Shown here one piece after another: positions 1 to 9,061 of a stretch of 64,000 nucleotides of DNA. The first letter of the stretch is position 1. The number at the start of each line of letters is the position of its first letter. Below the pieces are notes generated by a model. That model was not told the origin of the DNA, did not search any database, and saw only the letters and a list, made by a program, of their open reading frames with translations. Where the stretch lies: assembly GCA_027604705.1 (NCBI GenBank), contig JADHYV010000028.1:186001-250000 (forward strand). The letters run 5' to 3'. The translations under genes were made by a program, and so were the position numbers. Source of the DNA: Allomyces arbusculus (lineage: Eukaryota > Blastocladiomycota > Blastocladiomycetes > Blastocladiales > Blastocladiaceae).

Positions 1-1
1 C

Positions 2-1162
2 GCCGAAGTCGACTGGAACGCCGCTGATGTCTACTCGCTCGGCCACCTGTTACGCGAGCTGCTCACGGGCGAGGCGCCGCTGGCCGATGCGGGTGACTCG
101 GTTGACGCCGTCAAGAAGGCCGCAGCCACCTACACGTCCGACATGGCCAGGAACGGCCTGCCCGACCACCTGCCGGCAGACTTGATCGACCTGGTCGGCG
201 ATTCGCTGTCGTCTGAGCTGATCGACCGTCCAGCGCTCGACCAGTTTTACGACACGGTCGAGTCGATTCACGTGCGGCTGCGGCAAGACCTCGCGCACGA
301 CGGCATGGCCCCGTGGGAGTTTGGCGACGTGGCCAATGCCTTGCCGCCGCCTTACATGGCCACGGTCGGTCGCCCGGGCGGCAGTGGCAAGGGTGGTGCT
401 CTGACCATCATGCGCCCCGCCGCGTCGTCCATGCCCCCACCTGCTCTCGCCGCGATCCTGCGCCGTGCCGCACAACCCGGCGAGGACCTTCACGCAGTCG
501 AGCGCGACCTGCTCGCACTGGCGCCCGAATGCCCACGCGCACTCGTGCACGTGGGCGACCTCTACTACTACGACAACAGCCAGCGCGGGTTCCCGCACGA
601 CTTTGCGCGCGCGCTCAACTACTACCAGCAGGCCGAGGCCGCGGGCGAGCCGCTCGCCGCAATTGGGATTGCCGACTGCCACTACTTCGGGCACGGCGGC
701 GCGACAAAGCAGCTCGGAGTCGCGCGCGACCTCTACGCCAAGGCGCTCGAGTACCTGTCGGCCACAGACCCGGGTCCGCAGGCGCCGCCAGAGCCCAACG
801 CACCAGCACCGCCCCTCATCGAGGACAACACGGGGATTCCGCGCGCTTTGCGTGCGCGCGCACACGCTGGGATGGGCGACGTCCTCTACGATGCCGGCGA
901 GCACCTGCAGGCGCTCGAGCACTACTACAAGGCGACGGGGATCGACCCGGGGTGCAAGCGCGCGTGGGCGCGGATTGGCGATGCGCACTTATTGGGCAAG
1001 GGGGTCCCGCTCGACCCGGACGCGGCACGCAAGTTTTTCCGCAAGGCCAAGGGTACTCGGCGCGAAGTCGAGGGCATGCTCGAGTATTACCGGCTGCGTG
1101 GCGAGGCGGCGTTCATGGCCATGTACCTCAACGACGCGATGCTGTATTATCCGGATTTCTGA
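2..1162 (+). CDS. Protein kinase-like C-lobe fused to Sel1/TPR repeats (3' part of gene)
   Basis: The frame is open from base 2, so the 5' part lies left of the window; 386 residues are visible, ending in TGA at 1160-1162, with no intron in this part. The first visible residues, DVYSLGHLLRELLTG, match kinase subdomain IX (D-x-[YW]-S-x-G), so the catalytic lobe proper is off the window. About 130 residues of helical linker follow. Then come Sel1/TPR-like helical pairs from about residue 175 to the end, e.g. DFARALNYYQQAEAAG, GVARDLYAKALEYL, HLQALEHYYKATGIDPG and DPDAARKFFRKAKG. Sel1 repeats are protein-binding scaffolds. Kinase plus Sel1 fusions occur in amoebae and early fungi, where they are thought to act in signalling; the substrate is unknown. 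Whether the kinase is active cannot be judged, because the VAIK, HRD and DFG motifs are not in view. Confidence 0.8.
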   Translation, partial: AEVDWNAADVYSLGHLLRELLTGEAPLADAGDSVDAVKKAAATYTSDMARNGLPDHLPADLIDLVGDSLSSELIDRPALDQFYDTVESIHVRLRQDLAHDGMAPWEFGDVANALPPPYMATVGRPGGSGKGGALTIMRPAASSMPPPALAAILRRAAQPGEDLHAVERDLLALAPECPRALVHVGDLYYYDNSQRGFPHDFARALNYYQQAEAAGEPLAAIGIADCHYFGHGGATKQLGVARDLYAKALEYLSATDPGPQAPPEPNAPAPPLIEDNTGIPRALRARAHAGMGDVLYDAGEHLQALEHYYKATGIDPGCKRAWARIGDAHLLGKGVPLDPDAARKFFRKAKGTRREVEGMLEYYRLRGEAAFMAMYLNDAMLYYPDF

Positions 1163-1543
1163 GGAGCGCGGTCGTGCGCTTGCGCGTGCGTGGTTCGCGG
1201 TGAGCTTGGCCTGGCCGCGGCACGAATGATTGCTGGTGATCTGCTTTGTTGCGCGAATGTCCATAGCTCTGTTTTTGGCGTTATTCAATGTACATTTTGC
1301 CGTTTTTCTTGCTCCCTCTCTCTCCGTCTCAGCGCACGCCTCCGTTTCAGCGCACGCCTCCGTCTCAGCGCACGACCCACGACCAGCGATCGCCGTTGCT
1401 CTATGCCCTTTTTTGTGGATGTCGCGCTCGAACGTGCGATCAGAGTCTGACTCGAAGCCGCGATAACCTTGACGGCTCATTCTCAGCTTCATCCATAGTT
1501 TTGACTTGTCCGAAACTTCAGAAACGCCATCACAACCGCAATC
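1163..1543. other. Intergenic spacer with an 18-bp tandem repeat
   Basis: This 381-bp spacer separates two same-strand genes and should hold the 3' UTR of the kinase/Sel1 gene and the translin promoter. The only structure seen is three tandem 18-bp units at 1323-1376. No TATA box is obvious. Confidence 0.6.
1323..1376. repeat. Three tandem copies of an 18-bp unit
   Basis: The units at 1323-1340, 1341-1358 and 1359-1376 read TCCGTCTCAGCGCACGCC with one or two changes between copies. They lie about 170 bp upstream of the translin start. Whether they bind a factor is unknown. Confidence 0.85.
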
Positions 1544-2679
1544 ATGGCCCAACCTATTGCAGAGCGCTTGTTCGGGTCGCTGCAGTCAGCCATGGACGCC
1601 AACGCGCAAGTTCGCGAGGTGAGAAGGACCAGTCACCGTGGCAGAGCTCAGGAGCCCCTCGCACATCGAGTGATCTCACTCGTCAGCCGTGATCTGTTCG
1701 ATGATGGCACCGGGGTTGCACGCGACAGCGGCCCAACACCAGACTTCCAGCTCCTGATCCACCGTCGACCATGCTGACAGGTGATCAAGGACCGCGTCAA
1801 GACCATTGACCTGCAACTGCGCGCGATCCAAGGCCGGTTGCTCCAGGTCCATACCAACGTGGCTCAAGGTGCGCTTGTGCATGTTAAACGTGATCATCCA
1901 TTCGTGATCCGACCTACCTGACCGATCACGACCAGCCGCCGAGATTGCCCAGTCGGTCGACGACAAGCTCGCGGCAGTTCGCACCGACCTGCATGCACTC
2001 GCGCAGCTCATCCCCGAGCACCAGTTTTACCGCTACACGCATCTCTACACGTCGCTCCTCCAGACGCTGTGCTTTGTCGTTGCCTGGCAAACGTACCTCG
2101 CGTCGGAAACCGTCGTCACGCCCGAGCAGGTCGCAGAGCGCACTGGGCGTACGTTTCCTCGATTACTTTGCATGAACAAAGCCCCCGCTGACCCGAATGT
2201 GTGCTCTCAGTCCCAGTCGAGCTGGACCGCGAGATTGTCGAGTTCCACATCCCGCTCGAGGACCTGCTGCACGGACTGGTCCAACTGCCGTCGGAGCTGG
2301 TGCGTGTTCTAATCACTGTCGCCATGCTGTCTTGCCATGTCGTGCTCTCGTCCTCCCTGACGCGATTTTGCTCCAACCTGGTCACTCTAGGCTCGCCTGG
2401 CCGTCAACTGTGCTGCGCAGCAAGATTACGACCGTCCGCTCCGCATCCGTGCATTTGTCCAAGAGCTCTACTCTGGGTTCCAGCTGCTTAACCTCAAGAA
2501 CGATCTTTTGCGCCGGCGGTACGACGGGATCAAGGTACGGGCTGCAACGTTGCTCCCGGCGTGTGAGTCTCCTTCGACTGACTGACCGGATTTTGCCATT
2601 TGTTTGCCAGTACGACGTCAAGAAAATTGAGGAGGTTGTGTATGATATCAAGTTGCGTCAGCTCTCGCGCCAGTCGTGA
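1544..2679 (+). CDS. TSN: Translin
   Basis: Six exons: 1544-1618, 1781-1868, 1936-2148, 2211-2299, 2391-2534 and 2611-2679. They join in frame to 225 residues, close to the 228 of human translin. Translin is a single-strand DNA/RNA-binding protein. With TRAX it forms the C3PO octamer that removes the passenger strand in RNA interference and processes tRNA. Family signatures are clear in the second half: EHQFYRYTHLYTSLLQTL, VEFHIPLEDLLHGLVQLPSE, SGFQLLNLKNDLLRRRYDG and YDVKKIEEVVYDIKLR, the last two nearly identical to animal translin. All introns are short (62-162 nt) with GT/AG ends, and the last carries a CTGAC branch-point-like motif. TRAX, the usual partner, is not in the window. The N-terminal exon is less conserved, but the ATG is the only reasonable start. 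Confidence 0.95.
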
Positions 2680-4377
2680 GCTCTCGTCGTGGCCAACACT
2701 ACCAGCTCGCGCCGCGGTGGTCGTCGCAGCGTCGAGGTTTCCCAGCCAACCTCCGTCTCTTACGCCGGAACAGGAGCAGTCGTGGGTCGTGTAATCAACT
2801 CATGTCGCGAGAAATGAATCGTCTTGTTTGACCCCCCCTGGATGAACTGTACACGACGAAGAAGAAAAAGATCTTGTCATTGCGGTTGCCGCGATTCTGC
2901 TTTGCCGGGTGTGCGCGCGCGACATGCCGGCTGTCGAGACAGTGCGCGTTTTGTTGGACAGTGGGCCGCGTCTGCCATCCCGCTCGTCGTGGTGGTTGCT
3001 GCTGTTTGCGTTCAGCTCGTCCGTCCCGGGCTCGCTCGACGACGACAACATCCGGGGTTTGGGGACGCGTATCGTGCATTTGTGCAGAGTGATTGCGCCT
3101 TGGCAGAGGGAGAAGCAAGCCGAACAACCTCCCCAAGAAACCGCACCCCAAGTTACCCATCCCATCGCGCAAGCCTTTGGATTTAGGCTTTCCCAACAAG
3201 CTTGATGTGGCGAAAAGCGTAAATACACGTGCGGAGGCCTTTTGCAAACCCCGCTTCTGGCGCGGAGCTCACATGCTCTATTTTGCGGTTGGCCACTGCC
3301 GGAAGACGATGGCCTCCACGGGCCGCTCGCGACCGACCGGAACGGTCGCCCATCAGCAGATGCAACGTTGAACGAGCGCCTAACCCGGCATGTGCGGGAC
3401 ATGAGGCCTGGCGACGCGGAAATTGCGGTGCGCGCTCGTGGTACCCGGGAGCGAGAAATGGGAGCATGTGCCGCGCAGCGACCGGCACCGCCGCCGTCGC
3501 CGCCATCGCCTCTCGCCACCGCCACGGGTCCTCTGCGGAAAATCAAGGCCCCTTTCAGCAGGGTTCGCGTACTGTTCTGGAAATGACGAGGCGAGATGGG
3601 AGGCCAAAGAGGCAGCAAGAAAAGCTGGGCAACAAAAACAAATAATGTTGTTGCACGGCTTTCATAAATGGACTCCTGCGAGTCGTTGTGCGCACAAAAG
3701 TAACGAGAGGCGTTGGTCGTTTGATCAACCCCCGCAAGGAGCGAGCCGGAACGCCTTGCAGGTGACTGTCGCCTTTCCGTACAACGCCGGCTGGCCAACT
3801 GGCCTCCACCAACCACATCTGGCCGCAAACCGAGCTCGGTCTGGTCATGCCGGCGCATCCTCGGACTCGTGCGGAATCGTCTGCGGCGCGCATCCCCAGC
3901 GTTGGGTCGCGTGCGGCTGATCATTTCGCGCCCCGGGGCCAAGGTCAAGGCGAGGCTTGCATCGTTGAGGCCCGAGAAGGGACCAAGGACCGCAAGGCGA
4001 GCTGCGAGCGGAGCAGGCAACGAACAGACTCAGTCGCGTGTGTCGCGACCAAAGGGGAATTTGCTCGCAGACGTCGGCCGTCTTCGCCTCAGACGCGTCG
4101 TCGCGCTCCTCTCCCTCGTCGTGTACTGGTACGGCCGTGAAGGTATAAAAGGTGTCCACTGCCCGCCCCCTCTTTTGGCTGGTCGTCCATCTTCCAATAC
4201 CCGCTTCTCTCGACCGCCTGCTCTCGTACCTGCAGCCAGTCAAAGCGTTCTCTCTTCCCTCTCCGACGTGGTCCTCGCTCCTTTGTACCATAAACGCCTA
4301 CGCGCACCCACCCAGCTCGTCGAGTACCACGCAAACGCCCTTCTGCGCCACCAACCACCAACCCACCACCATCAACC
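2680..4377. other. Long intergenic region, probably the ACS promoter
   Basis: These 1.7 kb lie between translin and the first acetyl-CoA synthetase gene. Long frames exist on both strands (one of about 400 codons on the minus strand, 2800-4020), but they look like GC-driven shadows with Arg/Ser-rich, non-family sequence. A TATA box lies at 4144-4150, followed by a pyrimidine-rich leader. Nothing else is recognised. Confidence 0.6.
4144..4150 (+). promoter_or_regulatory. TATA box of the first acetyl-CoA synthetase gene
   Basis: TATAAAA lies 234 bp upstream of the ATG. The stretch after it is CT-rich, as at many fungal transcription start sites. Assignment is by position and sequence only. Confidence 0.6.
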
Positions 4378-6751
4378 ATGACGACTGCCGAAGTTGCTAC
4401 CCCCGCCGCGGTTGCCGCGACGACCGATGCTGAAGCCGCGCCCGTTGCGCCCGCTGCGAGTCTGATTGGCACCAAGTACATCAAGATGCCCGCCAACGAC
4501 CAGGCGCTCGCCGAGGAGGCCGACCGCGCGCCCGTCTTTGGCGTGCCCGAGCGCATGCGCGCCGAGCCTGGCCGCGTGCCGCACGTTACGTCGCTCGCGC
4601 AGTACCGCGCCATGTGGCAGAAGTCGATTGACCAGCCCGGCGAGTTCTTTGGCGAGGTGCGTTTTCTACTCTTCATTTTGCGCGTCGTTGCGTGGTATTT
4701 GGCATCACTGCTTCTGTGTCCATGTGGCACAAACTTGCGTGTTGGCTCATTTGGGCTGGTTGCGTGCTTCCAAAGTCGTTTTGAACAATTTTTCTAACGA
4801 CATGTCACCCATCACCATCGGCAAAATCACGCTCACTTTCTTCAGCACGCTCGTGAACTGCTCTCATGGAACAAACCCTTCTCCATTGCCAAGCACGGGG
4901 GGTTTGAGCACGGCGACCACTCGTGGTTTGTTGACGGCGAGCTCAACGCGTGCTACAACTGTGTTGACCGCCACGCGCACGCCGACCCGAACCGCGTCGC
5001 GATCATTTGGGAGGGCGACAACCCGGCCGACGGCCACGTCGAAGTGACCTACGCTGAGCTCCTCCGCGATGTCTGCCGTCTTGCCGGCGCTCTCAAGGCG
5101 GCTGGCTGCAAGAAGGGCGACTCGGTCGGAATTTACCTGCCCATGGTCCCCGCGGCCGCGATTGCCATGCTGGCGTGCGCGCGTCTCGGTATCGTGCACT
5201 CAGTCATCTTTGCTGGTTTCTCGGCCGACGCGCTGCGCGACCGTCTCATGGACGGCAAGTGCAAGGTGCTGATTACGGCCGACGAGGGCCGCCGCGCGGG
5301 CAAGACCATTCCGATCAAGCGCATTGCCGACGAGGCGCTCTACGAGGCGCGCAGCGTCGAGACGGTGATTGTCTACAAGCGCACAGGTGGCCAGGTTCGC
5401 ATGATTGGCGGCCGCGATATCTACTGGGACGATGCGCTCAAGCCGCACCGCCCGTACTGCCCGCCGGTCCCAGTTGCCGCCGAGGACCCGCTCTTCATGC
5501 TCTACACGTCGGGCTCGACGGGTAAGCCCAAGGGTCTCGTGCACTCGACGGCGGGTTACTTGCTCGGCGCTACGCTCACGACCAAGTACACGTTCGACGT
5601 GCACCCGGGCGACAAGTTTGCGTGCCTGGGCGATCTCGGCTGGATCACGGGCCACTCTTACATCGTGTACGGTCCCTTGACGCTCGGTGTCACGACGCTC
5701 ATGTTTGAGGGCGTCCCGACGTGGCCGACGCCCGACCGCTACTGGTCGCTCGTCGAGAAGTTCAAGTTCACGCAGTTCTACACGGCGCCGACGGCCATTC
5801 GCGCGCTGCGCCGATTCGGGTCCGAACCCGTCGAGAAGTACGACCTGTCGTCGCTGCGCGTGCTTGGTTCGGTTGGGGAGCCGATCGACCCGCAGTCGTG
5901 GGAGTGGTACTTCAACGTGGTCGGCAAGGGCCAGGCCGCGATTGTCGACACGTACTGGCAGACCGAGTCGGGTTCGCACATGATCACGGGTCTGCCAGGC
6001 GCGACCCCGCAGAAGCCCGGTTCCGCGTCGCTGCCCTTCTTTGGGTTCGAGCCCATCATTCTCGACCCGCACTCGGGCAACGTGCTCCAGGGCAACGACG
6101 TGACCGGTGTCCTCGCGATCCGCAGCCCGTGGCCGTCGATGGCGCGCACCATTCACGGTGACCACGAGCGCATGATGTCGACCTACTTGCTTCCCTACCC
6201 TGGCTACTACTTTACGGGCGATGGCGCGACTCGCGACAAGGACGGCTACATTTGGGTGCGCGGTCGTGTCGATGATGGTGCGTTTACTTTATTTCCTGCC
6301 AACTGCTCCCCTTTTTCCGATCACTCACCACCGACTGTACCGACGTTTTCTAGTTCTTAACGTCTCGGGTCACCGTCTCTCGACGTCGGAAATCGAGGCC
6401 GCGCTCGTCGCGGACGAGATGTGTGCCGAGGCCGCTGTCGTTGGTGGGCAAGACGAACTCACAGGCCAGCACATCGTCGCCTTCGTTTCGCTCAAGCCGA
6501 CGAACGTGCCGGAAAAGGACATTCCCACGTTGCTTACCCACTCGGTTCGCAGGGCGATTGGTCCAATTGCGACGCCCAAGAAGGTCATCATTGTGCCGGA
6601 CCTGCCCAAGACGCGGTCGGGCAAGATCATGCGCCGTATCCTCAGGAAAATCGTGGCCGGCGAGGTCGATTCGATTGGCGACGTGTCGACGCTGGCCGAC
6701 CCAAACATTGTCCAGGTGCTCGTCGACCTCTTCACGAGTTACAAGAAGTAA
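4378..6751 (+). CDS. ACS: Acetyl-CoA synthetase, probably cytosolic/nuclear
   Basis: Three exons: 4378-4656, 4846-6277 and 6354-6751; 702 residues. The enzyme makes acetyl-CoA from acetate, ATP and CoA via acetyl-AMP, releasing PPi and AMP. The AMP-binding P-loop [11 protein letters not shown] starts at about residue 313; later come [12 protein letters not shown], the [13 protein letters not shown] hinge region and the C-terminal [11 protein letters not shown], whose lysine (about 661) is the residue acetylated in this family. The order and wording match fungal ACS. The N-terminus (about 35 residues, Ala/Thr/Pro-rich, acidic) shows no presequence, so a cytosolic or nuclear location is inferred. 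The start has a good context (CAACCATGACG). The second intron is placed so that the join reads RVDDVLNVSGH, as in other ACS proteins. A near-identical inverted fragment of exon 3 lies downstream at 7648-7825. Confidence 0.95.
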
Positions 6752-7378
6752 ATGGTGCCGGTCGGTCAGCCGCTCGGTCGTCTTGGACGGCGGCGGCGCG
6801 GTTGAAAAAGACGAGAAAGTGGAGGAAGGGGACGCGTGCTCTCGTCCCAGTTGGTTGTTTCGTTGGATCTATTTCCGTGTCGCTTGTTGAAGAATACACT
6901 TTGTACGCCCATAACTACCATTGTCCCTCAGTTTGTGACTTTCCTGTCACCAAGTTGACGATAAAATTGATTACACTTTTGCAAACTGAACACTATTCGG
7001 CTGAGCATGTGCGGTAGACATTTCTGCACGAGCTGCGCGTAATGGAGGCAGAAATCAAGGCGTTTTTATTGTCAATTATGCGGTTTTCATCGTCGATCTC
7101 AACAGTTACAGTTAGGTTGGAATCAGAGGCAATGGCTCACTGAGGGGTTGCGGGACTTGCTGGCGACTTGTATTGCCCCCGCCGAGTGGAGCAGCGCGTT
7201 TCGACCGAGTGTGGGGCGGCGCGTTTCAGGAGTGCAAAGTGATGGAGAAGAACGTTTTGGCGAATGCACACTGATGATATTTGTGGAAAGTGAGCGAAAT
7301 CAGAGTAATTGCGCAGCTGTGGTCGTCTACCAGTTTCTATCACTTGTCATCACAATTTTCCTCCTCGACCCGGCTGAG

Positions 7379-7384
7379 TATAAA
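7379..7384 (+). promoter_or_regulatory. Orphan TATA-like motif
   Basis: TATAAA stands in the spacer about 1.7 kb from the next recognised start. It could belong to a non-coding transcript through the inverted ACS fragment or be chance; nothing else supports it. Confidence 0.25.
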
Positions 7385-7647
7385 CATGACCGTGTCAGCC
7401 CTTGCTTTCAGTCTCCATTTCACGGCAGTTCGCGCATGTAGGAATGCCGCCCATGCTTGGTGTCTAGTTCGCAGAAAAACAACGAAGGAACAATCCTGGT
7501 CGTATTTTGCATCCTTTCGTGCGATCGTGCACGGAAAACGCATTGCATCTGATCCTTCTCTACTTCTATTCTTTCATTGCGATCCGCGCCGCCGCTCAAG
7601 ACGGCCAAGTGTTTGTCCAACCGGGACCAATTACTCTGAACTGGAAC

Positions 7648-7825
7648 AAATCGATAAGCACCTGAACAATATTCGAGTCGGCCAGCGTCGACACGTCGCC
7701 AATCGAATCGACCTCGCCGGCCACGATTTTCCTGAGGATACGGCTCATGATCTTGCCCGACCGCGTCTTGGGTAGGTCCAGCACAATGATGGCCTTCTTG
7801 GGCGTCGCAATCGGACCAATTGCGC
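7648..7825 (-). pseudogene. Inverted 3' fragment of acetyl-CoA synthetase
   Basis: Read on the minus strand, this stretch encodes [20 protein letters not shown] and [13 protein letters not shown], matching codons of the last exon of the ACS gene at 4378-6751 (bases about 6556-6740). By eye about nine in ten bases agree over roughly 170 bp, and the frame of the fragment is still open. The match fades before the ACS stop codon and upstream of GPIATPKK, so only the extreme C-terminal region was copied. It resembles the first ACS gene, not the second. The fragment has no start or catalytic core, so it cannot make an enzyme. It could give antisense RNA to the ACS mRNA. An ordinary small inverted duplication is the simplest origin. 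Confidence 0.85.
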
Positions 7826-8742
7826 GACAGTCGGCCCAGCTTGGGCGCGTCCAAGCATACAGTCACATAATGTTTTAGTTGGCATTTTTCAGTGAGACAT
7901 AAAGCTGGGTGATTTTGTTTTGCGTGCCTCAATTTGGTCGCGCAGGCGCTGATCTTGATGGCAATAATATCATTCGGAGCGCTACGGAACCGGATGAACA
8001 AGTCTGCGCGCCGGTGGCGGACCGGCGCGGGACCGGCGGTGCTGGAAGCTAAAACCATGACAAATGACCCACTCCAGTTCGCAAAGCAAAGTGTCCGCGT
8101 GCCTCTCGCCTGGCCTCGACGCGCGTGCGCAAGGTCAAGTCAAAATCCACGCGCGTGCACCTTTGGCCATGGCCCCAGGCGCGGAAATTGCGCGCGCGCT
8201 CGCCAATAAGCTGGTTTGCACCATCCGCCATAATATCATTACATACTGCATGGCGTCGCCACAGTGCGGATATGCTCCAAACTTTCGACTTGATCACTTT
8301 TACTCGCCAATAAATGGCAGCGTCGGATGCTCGGCCGCCGCGACCAAAATAGGCGGTTCAAATCGCAAAGGAACCGGCCGCGCGGTGTGGACCGCCACGA
8401 TAATAAACCGAATACATGGAAGGCACGAGAATGGGCGTCTCAATTTGCGAGTGGTGGTGACATGCGTTCTCAAGGTGCCAAGGTGGAGGTGGTGGTGTGG
8501 CCGCAAGTGTTCTTTCCGGACCTTCCCATTCCCGCGTGACCGCGCCATGCCGCCATGCCGGCCGCCTCCCGGCCTGTCGGCCTGTTGTCGAAACGTCTCC
8601 ACGTTGTGCGTTTGTCCCGGCGCGACCCCACCGACCCGGAACACGCTTGTCGCCGCGAGACGCCCCGCAGCCTGGGCCGCGCCGTCCGTGGGTCCCGCAC
8701 GTCTGTCTCCGCGCGCTTGACTGCGACGCGCGTGCTGTCGAC

Positions 8743-8749
8743 TATAAAT
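8743..8749 (+). promoter_or_regulatory. TATA box of the mitochondrial ACS gene
   Basis: TATAAAT in the context GACTATAAATATG lies 319 bp upstream of the ATG at 9062. Assignment is by position only. Confidence 0.55.
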
Positions 8750-9061
8750 ATGCGGCGCGCTCTTGGACCGAAGCCGTGCTTGCTCTGCTCCCGTACTCGC
8801 TTCCTCTGGCGCTCTCGCGGTCGTGTTCCTGCGTCGACAGTGTCCATCAACTTGCTCGCGCGCGGCCCGTCTGCTGGCCGCTCAGCTCTGTCTTTTCATT
8901 ACCCCATCTGCAAGGCCGCGTTTGCCGCTGTCAGCAGCCTCTTCGCCGATTTGACCCGTGCCGACGCGACTTTGGACCAGCGACCCTGCACGATTTTTGG
9001 CCTGTGCTCAAGCAAGTAGACGACCACCACCAATCAGCACCAGTTCAGTCCCAGCAGCATC

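Larger units (their letters stand above)
6752..9061. other. Intergenic region between the two ACS genes
   Basis: These 2.3 kb carry an inverted fragment of the upstream ACS gene (7648-7825), an orphan TATAAA at 7379-7384, two CCAAT-like motifs near 8201 and 8307 (GCCAATAA) and the TATA box of the second ACS gene at 8743. A 12-bp inverted repeat (TCAGAGTAATTG near 7301, complement near 7628) lies left of the fragment. No intact gene is seen. Confidence 0.6.

Noticed and set aside
2800-4020. A 406-codon minus-strand frame upstream of the first ACS gene
   Set aside because: Arg/Ser-rich, no domain, overlaps several equally long frames, and lies where the ACS promoter is expected.
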